A program made the position numbers and the translations under genes. Below are positions 1 through 7,476 of a stretch of DNA of 64,000 nucleotides, piece by piece (the stretch's first letter is position 1; the number at the start of each line of letters is the position of its first letter). The notes under the pieces were generated by a model that was not told the DNA's origin, made no database searches, and saw only the letters and a program-made list of their open reading frames with translations. Source of the DNA: Belliella calami (GTDB lineage: Bacteria; Bacteroidota; Bacteroidia; Cytophagales; Cyclobacteriaceae); NCBI RefSeq assembly GCF_022549695.1, contig NZ_JAKZGS010000014.1:1-64000 (forward strand), written 5' to 3'.

Positions 1-40
1 GGGAGAGTAGAGCCTGTCCCGATTATCTGGATCGCCGCCA
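1..40 (+). rRNA. rrf: 5S ribosomal RNA, 3' end only, with an apparent internal insertion
   Basis: The first ten bases match the conserved 5S segment GGGAGAGTAG, and positions 32-40 read TCGCCGCCA, the usual 3' end of bacterial 5S rRNA. In an ordinary 5S these two blocks are nearly adjacent; here about 20 extra bases (11-31) separate them. A rho-independent terminator follows 11 bases later, as expected at the end of an rRNA operon. The rest of the gene lies outside the window, so a damaged copy cannot be told from an expressed one carrying an insertion. Confidence 0.5.
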
Positions 41-50
41 CATTATTCAA

Positions 51-85
51 AGCCAGTCACGATAGCATTCGAGACTGGCTTTTTT
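51..85 (+). terminator. Rho-independent terminator after 5S rRNA
   Basis: AGCCAGTC (51-58) is complementary to GACTGGCT (73-80), giving an 8-bp perfect stem with a 14-base loop, followed directly by TTTTT. It lies just past the 5S tail. Confidence 0.8.
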
Positions 86-284
86 GCGTTTACACCCCAG
101 AGAGAATTATCCAGACAAGAATGCAGAATTGCAAAGATTTTCTGGAGAGCAGATGGCTCACGCAGAGCTGCAGGAGCGCATAAGGTTTTTTAATGTTGGA
201 AAGTTATGTGATGGGATTGATTTTTTGAATTGACCGGAGTGATGAAGGATGTTTAGACTTAAAAGTTTAGCGGAAAGACTTGGA

Positions 285-531
285 AGAAAACCTTCGAGGT
301 TTTTGAAACCTCAAAGGTTTCTGTTTTTATAATTATCCTAAGAAATTAAGAGAACCACTGTTCTAAAACCTTCGAGATTTTTGAAACCTCAAAGGTTTCT
401 TGTCCCCAACCTTTGAGGTTTTTTTTCAAACCTCGAAGGTTTTTGTTTTTTAAAATAGCCCTAAGAAATTAAGAGAACCACTGTTGTTCTAAAACCTTTG
501 AGGTTTTTTGAAACCTCAAAGGTTTCCTGTC
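285..531. repeat. Dispersed palindromic repeats of the AAACCTTYGAGGTTT type
   Basis: Several copies of AAACCTTCGAGGTTT or AAACCTTTGAGGTTT are paired with the complement AAACCTCAAAGGTTT, at about 286-320, 365-400, 408-443 and 491-524. A longer direct unit (CTAAGAAATTAAGAGAACCACTG plus the palindrome) occurs at about 338-401 and again at 460-531. The rest of 86-726 has no coding sequence that I can support. Positions 155-180 hold a degenerate CGCAGAG/GAGCGCA-like motif. Paired arms suggest stable RNA hairpins. Confidence 0.8.
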
Positions 532-726
532 CTAACCTATGGGAATTAAAAATAGCTTATTTGGAAATATTATTGGTGTTTATATTCAGTCATTAAAAGC
601 ACTTGATCCTCGTTCATTTCGTGCAATAGGTGTATTATAACAAAAAAAAATAAAGGATCCGTATATCAATTTCACACTCTATTGGTTTTATATTAAATAC
701 TTCAAAAATTTTATACATTTTCTAAA

Positions 727-1143
727 TTGAAAATTTTTATCTTTATGTTGTATTTAATCATTTTGAAAAGTTTTCTTAAGATATCGCTCCTTGTTTTTTA
801 TGTGTTTTTCAACGCAGGATTGAGCTATTCTTTGCATTATTGTGGAGATGAATTACAAAGAATCAATGTTTTTTCTGAATATAAAACCTGCTGTGAGTCG
901 AATATACCAATGTCAGGTTGTTGTGATGATGTTTCCAATTTGGAATTACCTAACACGGATCAGCAGCAGTCAGATGTGTTAGATTTTCATCCTATTGTCT
1001 TTGATGTTGTTTTATCTACTTTTTTAAGTGTATTAAATCCAGTTTATTTAAATGTATTTGAGAAAACAGCTTTTGCAGATTCCTCTCCCCCCAAATTTCA
1101 AGACACTCCGATTTATATTTTTTGTCAGGAATTCCTGATTTAG
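727..1143 (+). CDS. HYC_CC_PP-type small secreted protein beside a copper efflux system
   Basis: A 138-residue protein with a long hydrophobic N-terminus (residues 4-33) acting as signal peptide. It carries the motifs that name the family: HYC (about residue 37), two CC pairs (about 54 and 66) and a PP near the C-terminus. The function of the family is not established. The Cys/His content and its place directly ahead of a CusA-type pump suggest a role in metal sensing or handling, which is inference. The frame opens at TTG 727; ATG 745 is an equally good start. No clear ribosome binding site is seen. Confidence 0.7.
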   Translation: MKIFIFMLYLIILKSFLKISLLVFYVFFNAGLSYSLHYCGDELQRINVFSEYKTCCESNIPMSGCCDDVSNLELPNTDQQQSDVLDFHPIVFDVVLSTFLSVLNPVYLNVFEKTAFADSSPPKFQDTPIYIFCQEFLI

Positions 1144-1232
1144 TTTCTCCCAAAATTGCTTAAACCTGCTTTTCAGCAGATAGGGGAGCAAAGACCGCAA
1201 AGAATTATTTAATTTATTTTGGTTAGGCTGAA

Positions 1233-1263
1233 GACCTGTCAAGTTTTCAAAACCTGACAGGTC
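1233..1263. repeat. Inverted repeat between the HYC_CC_PP gene and cusA
   Basis: GACCTGTCAAGTTTT and AAAACCTGACAGGTC form a near-perfect hairpin with a one-base loop and one mismatch. No T-run follows, so it is not a classical terminator. It may be a dispersed element or attenuate readthrough into the pump gene. Confidence 0.7.
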
Positions 1264-1386
1264 TAGCGTATCAACTCTATTTCCCTTGGTAAACTTTAAG
1301 TCAAAGTTTGCTATCAACCGCAATATTAAAAAGAATCAAGTTTCCATAAATATCCACTGCCAATTGTGGCTTAAAGGGATAATTCT

Positions 1387-4300
1387 ATGCTAAATAATAT
1401 TATAAAATTCTTCCTTCAAAATAAGTTGTTCACTGTGATTCTTTTGGTCCTTGTCGTGGCTTGGGGGATAGTGATTGCTCCATTTAATTGGAACACTGGA
1501 TTTCTACCCAATGATCCAGTTCCGGTAGATGCCATTCCTGATATTGGAGAAAATCAGCAAATAGTGTTTACCGATTGGATGGGACGTTCTCCTCAGGATA
1601 TGGAAGATCAGATTACTTATCCTTTGACTACTTCTTTACTTGGTATGCCAGGGGTGAAATCCATCCGAAGTACTTCCATGTTTGGGTTTTCTTCTATTTA
1701 TATCATTTTTGACGAGAAAATTGAGTTTTACTGGAGTCGGTCCAGAATTCTGGAAAAGCTTAATTCTCTGCCTTCAGGATTGCTTCCCGAAGGAGTACAA
1801 CCCAAACTTGGTCCTGATGCTACTGGATTAGGACAAGTCTATTTCTATACACTTGAAGGAAGGGATGAAAAGGGTAACCCTGCTGGAGGTTGGGATTTAC
1901 ATGAATTGAGAAGTATTCAGGATTATTATGTCCGTTATGGCTTGGCTGGTACTGAGGGAGTTGCAGAAGTTTCGAGTATTGGTGGGCATGTAAAAGAATA
2001 CCAAGTTGATCTGAATCCTGTGGCTATGAAAGCTCATAATGTCTCCATGATGCAGGTGATGAATGCTATAAAGCAATCCAATTTGGATATAGGTGCTAAT
2101 ACCATGGAGATAAATCAAGTTGAGTTTATAGTTCGAGGGTTGGGATATGTGAAGTCTTTGGAAGATATTGAAAATGCAGTAGTAAAGATGAGCAACAATG
2201 TTCCTTTACATATCAAGGACATCGCCAAGGTTAATATTGGGCCAGCTAGCAGAAGTGAAAGAGCTATTTTGGATAAAGGAGGTGCAGAGGCAGTTGGCGG
2301 TGTGGTAGTAGCGCGGTATGGAGACAATCCCTTGTTGGTAATAGACGCAGTCAAAGCAAAAATTGAAGAGATTTCTGTTGGCCTTCCTACCAAAATACTT
2401 GAAGACGGGACTGTTTCCAAGGTTACAATTGTTCCTTTTTATGACCGATCAGGTCTTATCAAAGAAACTTTGAATACTTTGAATGAAGCCATCGGTCTCC
2501 AGATATTAATTACCATTATTGTTCTCATGGTAATGGTGTACAACCTCAGAGCTTCCATTTTGATTTCTGCACTTTTGCCATTGGCTGTTCTGATGTGCTT
2601 TATTTTAATGAAGTATGTAGGTGTGGATGCCAATATTGTTGCCCTTTCTGGAATTGCGATTGCAATTGGAACTATGGTTGATTTAGGGATCATTTTGAAT
2701 GAAAATATTCTTAGGCATCTCGAAGAATCAGGGAATAATAAGTCCAAACTTCAAATTATTTATGAAGCGACTACTGAAGTGAGTTCAGCTATACTGACAG
2801 CTGTTATGACAACGATAGTGAGTTTCTTGCCTGTTTTTACACTTCAGGCAGCTGAAGGTAAACTCTTTGGACCTTTAGCTTATACCAAAACTTTTGCATT
2901 GGTAGCTGCTTTGATCTTTACTTTGGTGTTTATGCCAACCTTTGCACATTGGGTGTTTGGAGCTAAAGTGAAGTCCAAGAATAATAAAACAATCCTTAAT
3001 TTCTTGATGGCTTTTGCAGGTTTGATTTTGATATTTTATTTCCCGTGGGCAGGATGGGTTTTGTTAGCTTTTGCTACAAATCATTTGGTCCATCATTTTT
3101 TCCCTAAGCAGACACTAGAAGAAAGGTATAAGAACCACGTTGGGATGGTGATTGCTGTCGTAGCAGTCTCAGTTTTATTGGCTTTTGAATGGAGGCCTCT
3201 TGGACTGACACAATCAGTATTTGTAAATTTCCTTTTCATTGGGTTGGTTTTGGGTTTTGTATTGGGACTTTTCTCCTTATTCATCAGATTCTATTCCCAA
3301 ATGTTGAAATGGTGTTTAGAGAATGCAAGAATTTTCCTATTGATTCCTATACTTATCATTCTTTTTGCTGTCAATATATGGCTAGGATTTCACAATGTCT
3401 TTGGTTTTGTAGCTAAGGGTTTTGACCATATTAGTTTTAATGTTAGAACTACTTCATTGTGGTCTGGACTTACACATGCGCTCCCTGGAATGGGAAAGGA
3501 ATTTATGCCTGCGTTAAATGAAGGTTCATTTTTATTGATGCCGACTTCTATGCCACATTCAGGAGTAGAAGCGAATATGCAGATTGTTAAACAACTAGAT
3601 ATGTTAGTGCAGGCGATTCCCGAAGTAGAAATGGTGGTAGGCAAAGCTGGAAGAGCAGAAAGTCCATTAGATCCGGCACCGATGTCTATGTATGAAAACA
3701 TTATCAATTACAAAACGGAGTACCTGCAAGATGATGATGCCAGAAAACTCAGGTTCAAGGTCAATAAAGACGGCAATTATCAGGTATTGGTCGATGACAA
3801 ATACTGGTGGTATGATCGTAGCGATGGTGCCATTTGGGATGATAAAAAGAATTACATGGAAGAAGCTCGAAGAAGGGCAATAACTCGAAATATTTTCAAA
3901 TATTTGGTTTCAGACGAGAAAAAAGGGCAGTACTTCCGACAATGGAGGGATAAAATCCAAACTCCAGATGATATCTGGAATGAAATTCAATATCGAACTT
4001 CAAACATTCCAGGAGTAACTTCCGCCCCTAAGCTACAGCCTATAGAAACCCGACTCGTAATGTTACAAACTGGGATGCGTGCACCAATGGGCATGAAAGT
4101 TTATGGTCCAGATTTGGAAACCATCGAAAATTTCAGTCTCAAACTGGAATCACTCCTCAAAGAAGTACCTTCGGTCAAAGCAGAGGCCGTATTTGCTGAC
4201 AGGTCTTTGGGTAAGCCATATTTGGAAATCGACCTGAACAGAGCTCAGTTAGGTAAGTATGGTTTAAATATTGCCGATGTACAAGAATTTATTGAAGTTG

Positions 4301-5259
4301 CTATAGGAGGTATGACTTTAAGTACTACTGTGGAAGGTAGAGAGCGGTATGCCATCCGTGCCCGCTATGCCCGTGAATATAGAGATGATCCCGAGGCTTT
4401 GAAGCGCATTCTAGTGAGTACACCGACCGGAGCTCAAATTCCTTTGGGGCAATTGGGGGAGATTAATTATCGTCCAGGTCCGATGATGATTCGTGGCGAA
4501 AATACTTTTTTGGTAGGTTATGTACTTTTTGACAAAAGAGATGGTTTTGCAGAGGGAACTGTTGTTGATGATGCCCGCACATTTATTCTGGATAAGATCA
4601 ATTCAAGTGAATTGGAAGTGCCTACGGGTGTATCCTATACATTTTCTGGTAGCTATGAAAATCAAATCCGTGCGGAGAAACGCTTGGCCATAGTGATTCC
4701 GCTATCTCTTGCGGTGATTTTCCTAATTCTTTACTTTCAGTTTCGTTCTACTGCAATTGTATTGATGATCTTTTCAGCCATTGCTATGGCATTTTCTGGA
4801 GGATTTTTGATGCTTTGGTTATATGGTCAGAGTTGGTTTTTTGATTTTAGTTTCATGGATACCAACATGCGGGAGCTCTTTCAAATGCGTACATTCAATC
4901 TTTCTGTGGCAGTTTGGGTAGGTTTCATTGCCCTCTTTGGTATTGCCACAGATGATGGGGTAGTAATGGGAACATACTTGAAACAAAGTTTTGAAAGAAT
5001 CAAACCTGAAAATGTAAAAGAAGTCCGAAAAGCAGTCTTGGAAGCTGGTCTGAAAAGGGTTAGGCCATGCCTGATGACCTCAGCTACTACTTTATTGGCA
5101 CTATTGCCAGTTCTTACAAGTTCAGGAAGAGGTTCCGACATCATGATTCCAATGGCGATTCCAGCTTTTGGGGGAATGACGGTAGCACTTATTTCACTGT
5201 TTATTGTGCCGGTGCTTTATGGGAAATATCAGGAAATAAAGTTGAAATATACTTTGTGA
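1387..5259 (+). CDS. cusA: CusA/CzcA-family heavy-metal efflux RND permease (copper/silver type)
   Basis: A 1290-residue inner-membrane RND pump exporting metal ions from periplasm or cytoplasm through an adaptor and outer-membrane channel, driven by protons. The N-terminal membrane helix leads into the porter sequence (residues about 40-75, with VDAIPDIGENQ). The TM4 charge relay has TMVD with D432. Methionines equivalent to the CusA metal site are visible at M718/M722 (LLMPTSM), M766/M768 (APMSM) and M892 (VMLQTG), pointing to Cu(I)/Ag(I) rather than Zn/Co. It is about 240 residues longer than E. coli CusA: extra hydrophobic segments lie around residues 540-640 and a Trp/Lys-rich insert around 795-875, a form I believe is common in Bacteroidota. 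It is followed by the four-helix gene, tolC and cusB on the same strand. Confidence 0.93.
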   Translation: MLNNIIKFFLQNKLFTVILLVLVVAWGIVIAPFNWNTGFLPNDPVPVDAIPDIGENQQIVFTDWMGRSPQDMEDQITYPLTTSLLGMPGVKSIRSTSMFGFSSIYIIFDEKIEFYWSRSRILEKLNSLPSGLLPEGVQPKLGPDATGLGQVYFYTLEGRDEKGNPAGGWDLHELRSIQDYYVRYGLAGTEGVAEVSSIGGHVKEYQVDLNPVAMKAHNVSMMQVMNAIKQSNLDIGANTMEINQVEFIVRGLGYVKSLEDIENAVVKMSNNVPLHIKDIAKVNIGPASRSERAILDKGGAEAVGGVVVARYGDNPLLVIDAVKAKIEEISVGLPTKILEDGTVSKVTIVPFYDRSGLIKETLNTLNEAIGLQILITIIVLMVMVYNLRASILISALLPLAVLMCFILMKYVGVDANIVALSGIAIAIGTMVDLGIILNENILRHLEESGNNKSKLQIIYEATTEVSSAILTAVMTTIVSFLPVFTLQAAEGKLFGPLAYTKTFALVAALIFTLVFMPTFAHWVFGAKVKSKNNKTILNFLMAFAGLILIFYFPWAGWVLLAFATNHLVHHFFPKQTLEERYKNHVGMVIAVVAVSVLLAFEWRPLGLTQSVFVNFLFIGLVLGFVLGLFSLFIRFYSQMLKWCLENARIFLLIPILIILFAVNIWLGFHNVFGFVAKGFDHISFNVRTTSLWSGLTHALPGMGKEFMPALNEGSFLLMPTSMPHSGVEANMQIVKQLDMLVQAIPEVEMVVGKAGRAESPLDPAPMSMYENIINYKTEYLQDDDARKLRFKVNKDGNYQVLVDDKYWWYDRSDGAIWDDKKNYMEEARRRAITRNIFKYLVSDEKKGQYFRQWRDKIQTPDDIWNEIQYRTSNIPGVTSAPKLQPIETRLVMLQTGMRAPMGMKVYGPDLETIENFSLKLESLLKEVPSVKAEAVFADRSLGKPYLEIDLNRAQLGKYGLNIADVQEFIEVAIGGMTLSTTVEGRERYAIRARYAREYRDDPEALKRILVSTPTGAQIPLGQLGEINYRPGPMMIRGENTFLVGYVLFDKRDGFAEGTVVDDARTFILDKINSSELEVPTGVSYTFSGSYENQIRAEKRLAIVIPLSLAVIFLILYFQFRSTAIVLMIFSAIAMAFSGGFLMLWLYGQSWFFDFSFMDTNMRELFQMRTFNLSVAVWVGFIALFGIATDDGVVMGTYLKQSFERIKPENVKEVRKAVLEAGLKRVRPCLMTSATTLLALLPVLTSSGRGSDIMIPMAIPAFGGMTVALISLFIVPVLYGKYQEIKLKYTL

Positions 5260-5325
5260 AATAAGATTGAAATATGCCTTCGGCGAAATATACTTCGTGA
5301 AATATGCTGGTGCGAAACTTAAAGA
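5233..5325 (+). repeat. GAAATAT tandem motif cluster at the cusA 3' end
   Basis: GAAATAWRRTTGAAATAT occurs twice with a 25-base step (5233-5250, 5258-5275), followed by further GAAATAT copies separated by short mini-palindromes (GCCTTCGGC, ACTTCGT, GCTGGTGC). The first copy is inside the last codons of the pump gene. The 23-base stretch 5269-5291 recurs with one mismatch at 23275-23297. Confidence 0.75.
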
Positions 5326-5328
5326 AAT

Positions 5329-5730
5329 ATGGAGGATAAAAAGAAATTTATTCCATTAAAAGATCTGGAGATTTATCAATTATCTCGAAAACTTTCCGCT
5401 ATAGCTTGGAAGATATATAGTCGACTTTCTTACCAAGATAAAAAGGTTTGGGGTGATCAAATGTTGGAATCTGTTGACTCTGTGGGGGCTAACATTACAG
5501 AGGGGTACGGGAGGTACCATTATTTGGAGAAGAGGCGTTTCTATTTTATTGCAAGAGCTTCTTTGTCTGAAGGTAAGGAGCATTGGTTAGATCTGGGATT
5601 TGAAAGAGGGAAAGTTACTACTGAGGAATGGGATGAAATCTGTCAAATTCATAAACCACTTCAGATTAAATTAAATAATACAATTTCAAAAACCTACGAT
5701 TCAAAAAGAGGAGGAAATAATGAAAGATAA
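5329..5730 (+). CDS. Four-helix bundle protein, 23S rRNA intervening-sequence family
   Basis: A 133-residue protein of the family first found as open frames inside 23S rRNA intervening sequences (TIGR02436). The family core is visible: an N-terminal LKDLEIYQLSRKLS helix, SVDSVGANITEGYGR (about residues 48-62), then YFIARASLSEGKEHWLDLG. Members form small four-helix bundles; biochemical function is unknown, and RNA binding or repeat association has been suggested. It sits in the efflux operon between pump and TolC, 70 bases after the pump stop and before the TolC frame, and is bounded on both sides by GAAATAT/ATATTTC repeats able to pair. It has no obvious link to metal efflux and looks like an insertion into the operon. 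Confidence 0.85.
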   Translation: MEDKKKFIPLKDLEIYQLSRKLSAIAWKIYSRLSYQDKKVWGDQMLESVDSVGANITEGYGRYHYLEKRRFYFIARASLSEGKEHWLDLGFERGKVTTEEWDEICQIHKPLQIKLNNTISKTYDSKRGGNNER

Positions 5731-5793
5731 AAATAGTTCAATCTCAGAGCTTGGTCAAGTTCAATTTAAATTGAGAAAAATGCTAAGGCATAT

Positions 5794-5935
5794 ATCCACT
5801 ATATTTCCTTTATATTTCAATTTATTCCCAAAGAAAATTAATGCGTTCCAAAGCTTTAAATTGTTAAATATAGGTTGGATGCTAAATGTTATTTCTACCA
5901 TATTTCTATTTATTTCAACCATATTTCTATCCTAT
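5794..5935 (+). repeat. ATATTTC motif cluster, complementary to the repeats before the four-helix gene
   Basis: ATATTTC or ATTTC occurs repeatedly (CACTATATTTCC, TATATTTCAATTTATTCC, ACCATATTTCTATTTATTTCAACCATATTTC). Positions 5812-5828 can pair with 5258-5275 over about 16 base pairs with a single bulge. The stretch lies in the weakly coding 5' extension of the tolC frame and runs into its signal-peptide codons. Confidence 0.6.
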
Positions 5936-7312
5936 TCCCAAACCCTAAATCAATATCTCGAAGAAGCAGCTGAGAACAATCTAGCTTTAAATGCTTCATT
6001 TAAAGTATATCAGGCATCATTGGAGAAGACAAATCAAGTCACCCTTGAAAATCCTCAATTGAACATCGGGGTTTTTACAAGGCCAATGGAGTTGTTGATG
6101 GGAAATCAGCGGGCAGAGGCTTCTGTGATGCAGATGTTCCCATGGTTTGGGATGCTGAAAACACAAAAGGATGAAGCGACTTTGATGGCGGAAGCCAAAT
6201 ACGAGGAGTTTAGACAGCAGCGAAATGTGCTCCTGTACCAGGTAAAGGAGACTTACTTCCAGTTACAGCAATTGCAGAATACCATTGAAATTACAGAATC
6301 CAATTTGGATATATTGAAGTCCTTGGAGGAGTTGGCGATCATCCGTTACCAAGGAGGAAATACATCGGATGCAGTTTTATCTGTTTCATCAGCGGTCAGA
6401 AGACCCTCCCAAGGGAGTCAGCAGGGCAATGATGATGGGATGGGCATGGGGGGAGGTAACGCTTCATCATCCTCGGAGTCTTCCTCATCAGGGGGCTCTG
6501 CCATGTCAAGTATGGAAGCGGGTTCTGGTTCAGGGAAACTCACAGATGTATTGAGACTGCAAGTGCAAATCAAGGCGATGGAATCAGATTTACAGCAGTT
6601 TGAAATAGATAAAAGGCCACTATTTGCCCGCTTCAATCAACTTTTGGGAAGAGACAAAAGCGAGTCAGTGCTATTTGACTCGGAAATCTCTACCCAAAAA
6701 GACATGGGTTGGGAAATCACCATGCTTGAACAGATTTTGGAAACCAATCCCATGTTGCTAATGCTGGAAAAAGAAGGGTTAGCATATCAAAAGAAGGGAG
6801 AAATGGCCAGATTAGAAGGTAAACCCATGTTTGGTTTGGGGTTTAACTACATGGTTTTTTCTCCAAGATCAGAAATGGGTGTGCCTGGTGGAATGAATGG
6901 CATGGACTATATGCCCTCCGGAATGGGTAATAATATGATCATGCCTATGGCAACTGTAAGCTTACCGATATTCCGTAAAAAATATAAAGCCATGGAAACC
7001 GAATCCAAGCTTTATTGGGCCGCGAACCAAAGGCAAAAAGAAGATTTATACAGGAGTTTGGAAACTGAGTTTGAAACTATTTTAGCTTCTATCAAAGATT
7101 CAGACAGAAAAATCAAACTATTGGAAGAACAAATAGAACTCATCGAGCAGACTATGGAACTATCAGTGATTTCATATGCTACAGTAGGGAGTTCATTCGA
7201 GGAAGTCCTCAACATTCAACGCGAACTCCTAGACTTCAGGTTTAATTTGCTGAATTCGAAAATTGAAAGGGAAATTCAATTTGCTATGGTTGAAACGTTA
7301 ATAGGTGTTTGA
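5879..7312 (+). CDS. TolC family outer-membrane efflux channel
   Basis: Outer-membrane factor of the metal efflux complex, forming the channel that connects to the CusA/CusB pair. The frame is open from 5720, but the first 53 codons look repeat-derived and are not TolC-like; ATG 5879 gives a normal signal peptide (MLNVISTIFLFISTIFLSYSQ less one residue) and about 477 residues, usual for the family. Two long alpha-helical hairpin repeats are visible, with the typical NPQLNIGVF and LETEFETILASIKDSDRKIKLLEEQIELIEQ style segments. Between them lies a low-complexity insert rich in Gly, Ser and Met (roughly 6399-6535), a possible flexible or metal-contacting loop. The downstream adaptor starts 164 bases later. 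Confidence 0.9.
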   Translation: MLNVISTIFLFISTIFLSYSQTLNQYLEEAAENNLALNASFKVYQASLEKTNQVTLENPQLNIGVFTRPMELLMGNQRAEASVMQMFPWFGMLKTQKDEATLMAEAKYEEFRQQRNVLLYQVKETYFQLQQLQNTIEITESNLDILKSLEELAIIRYQGGNTSDAVLSVSSAVRRPSQGSQQGNDDGMGMGGGNASSSSESSSSGGSAMSSMEAGSGSGKLTDVLRLQVQIKAMESDLQQFEIDKRPLFARFNQLLGRDKSESVLFDSEISTQKDMGWEITMLEQILETNPMLLMLEKEGLAYQKKGEMARLEGKPMFGLGFNYMVFSPRSEMGVPGGMNGMDYMPSGMGNNMIMPMATVSLPIFRKKYKAMETESKLYWAANQRQKEDLYRSLETEFETILASIKDSDRKIKLLEEQIELIEQTMELSVISYATVGSSFEEVLNIQRELLDFRFNLLNSKIEREIQFAMVETLIGV

Positions 7313-7315
7313 AAT

Positions 7316-7440
7316 GATATTGGTGGATATTAAAGATACTATTTGATATCGGTAGATATTGGTTTTGGATAAGTTTAAATTAAAATGGCAGATGCTGACA
7401 CAATATTAAAAAATATCCAATATCCATCAATATCTACCCT
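7316..7440. repeat. GATATT direct and inverted repeats between tolC and cusB
   Basis: GATATTGGTGGATATT (7316-7331) and GATATCGGTAGATATTGG (7345-7362) are direct copies. CAATATCCATCAATATCTACCC (about 7418-7439) is their inverted counterpart. The transcript between tolC and cusB could therefore fold on itself. No T-run follows. Confidence 0.6.
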
Positions 7441-7476
7441 TAAAATATGAACTTCAAATATTTTGAATAAAATACA

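Noticed and set aside
5720-5878. N-terminal extension of TolC
   Set aside because: The residues are low-complexity and repeat-derived and precede a good signal peptide at 5879; it also overlaps the four-helix gene stop.
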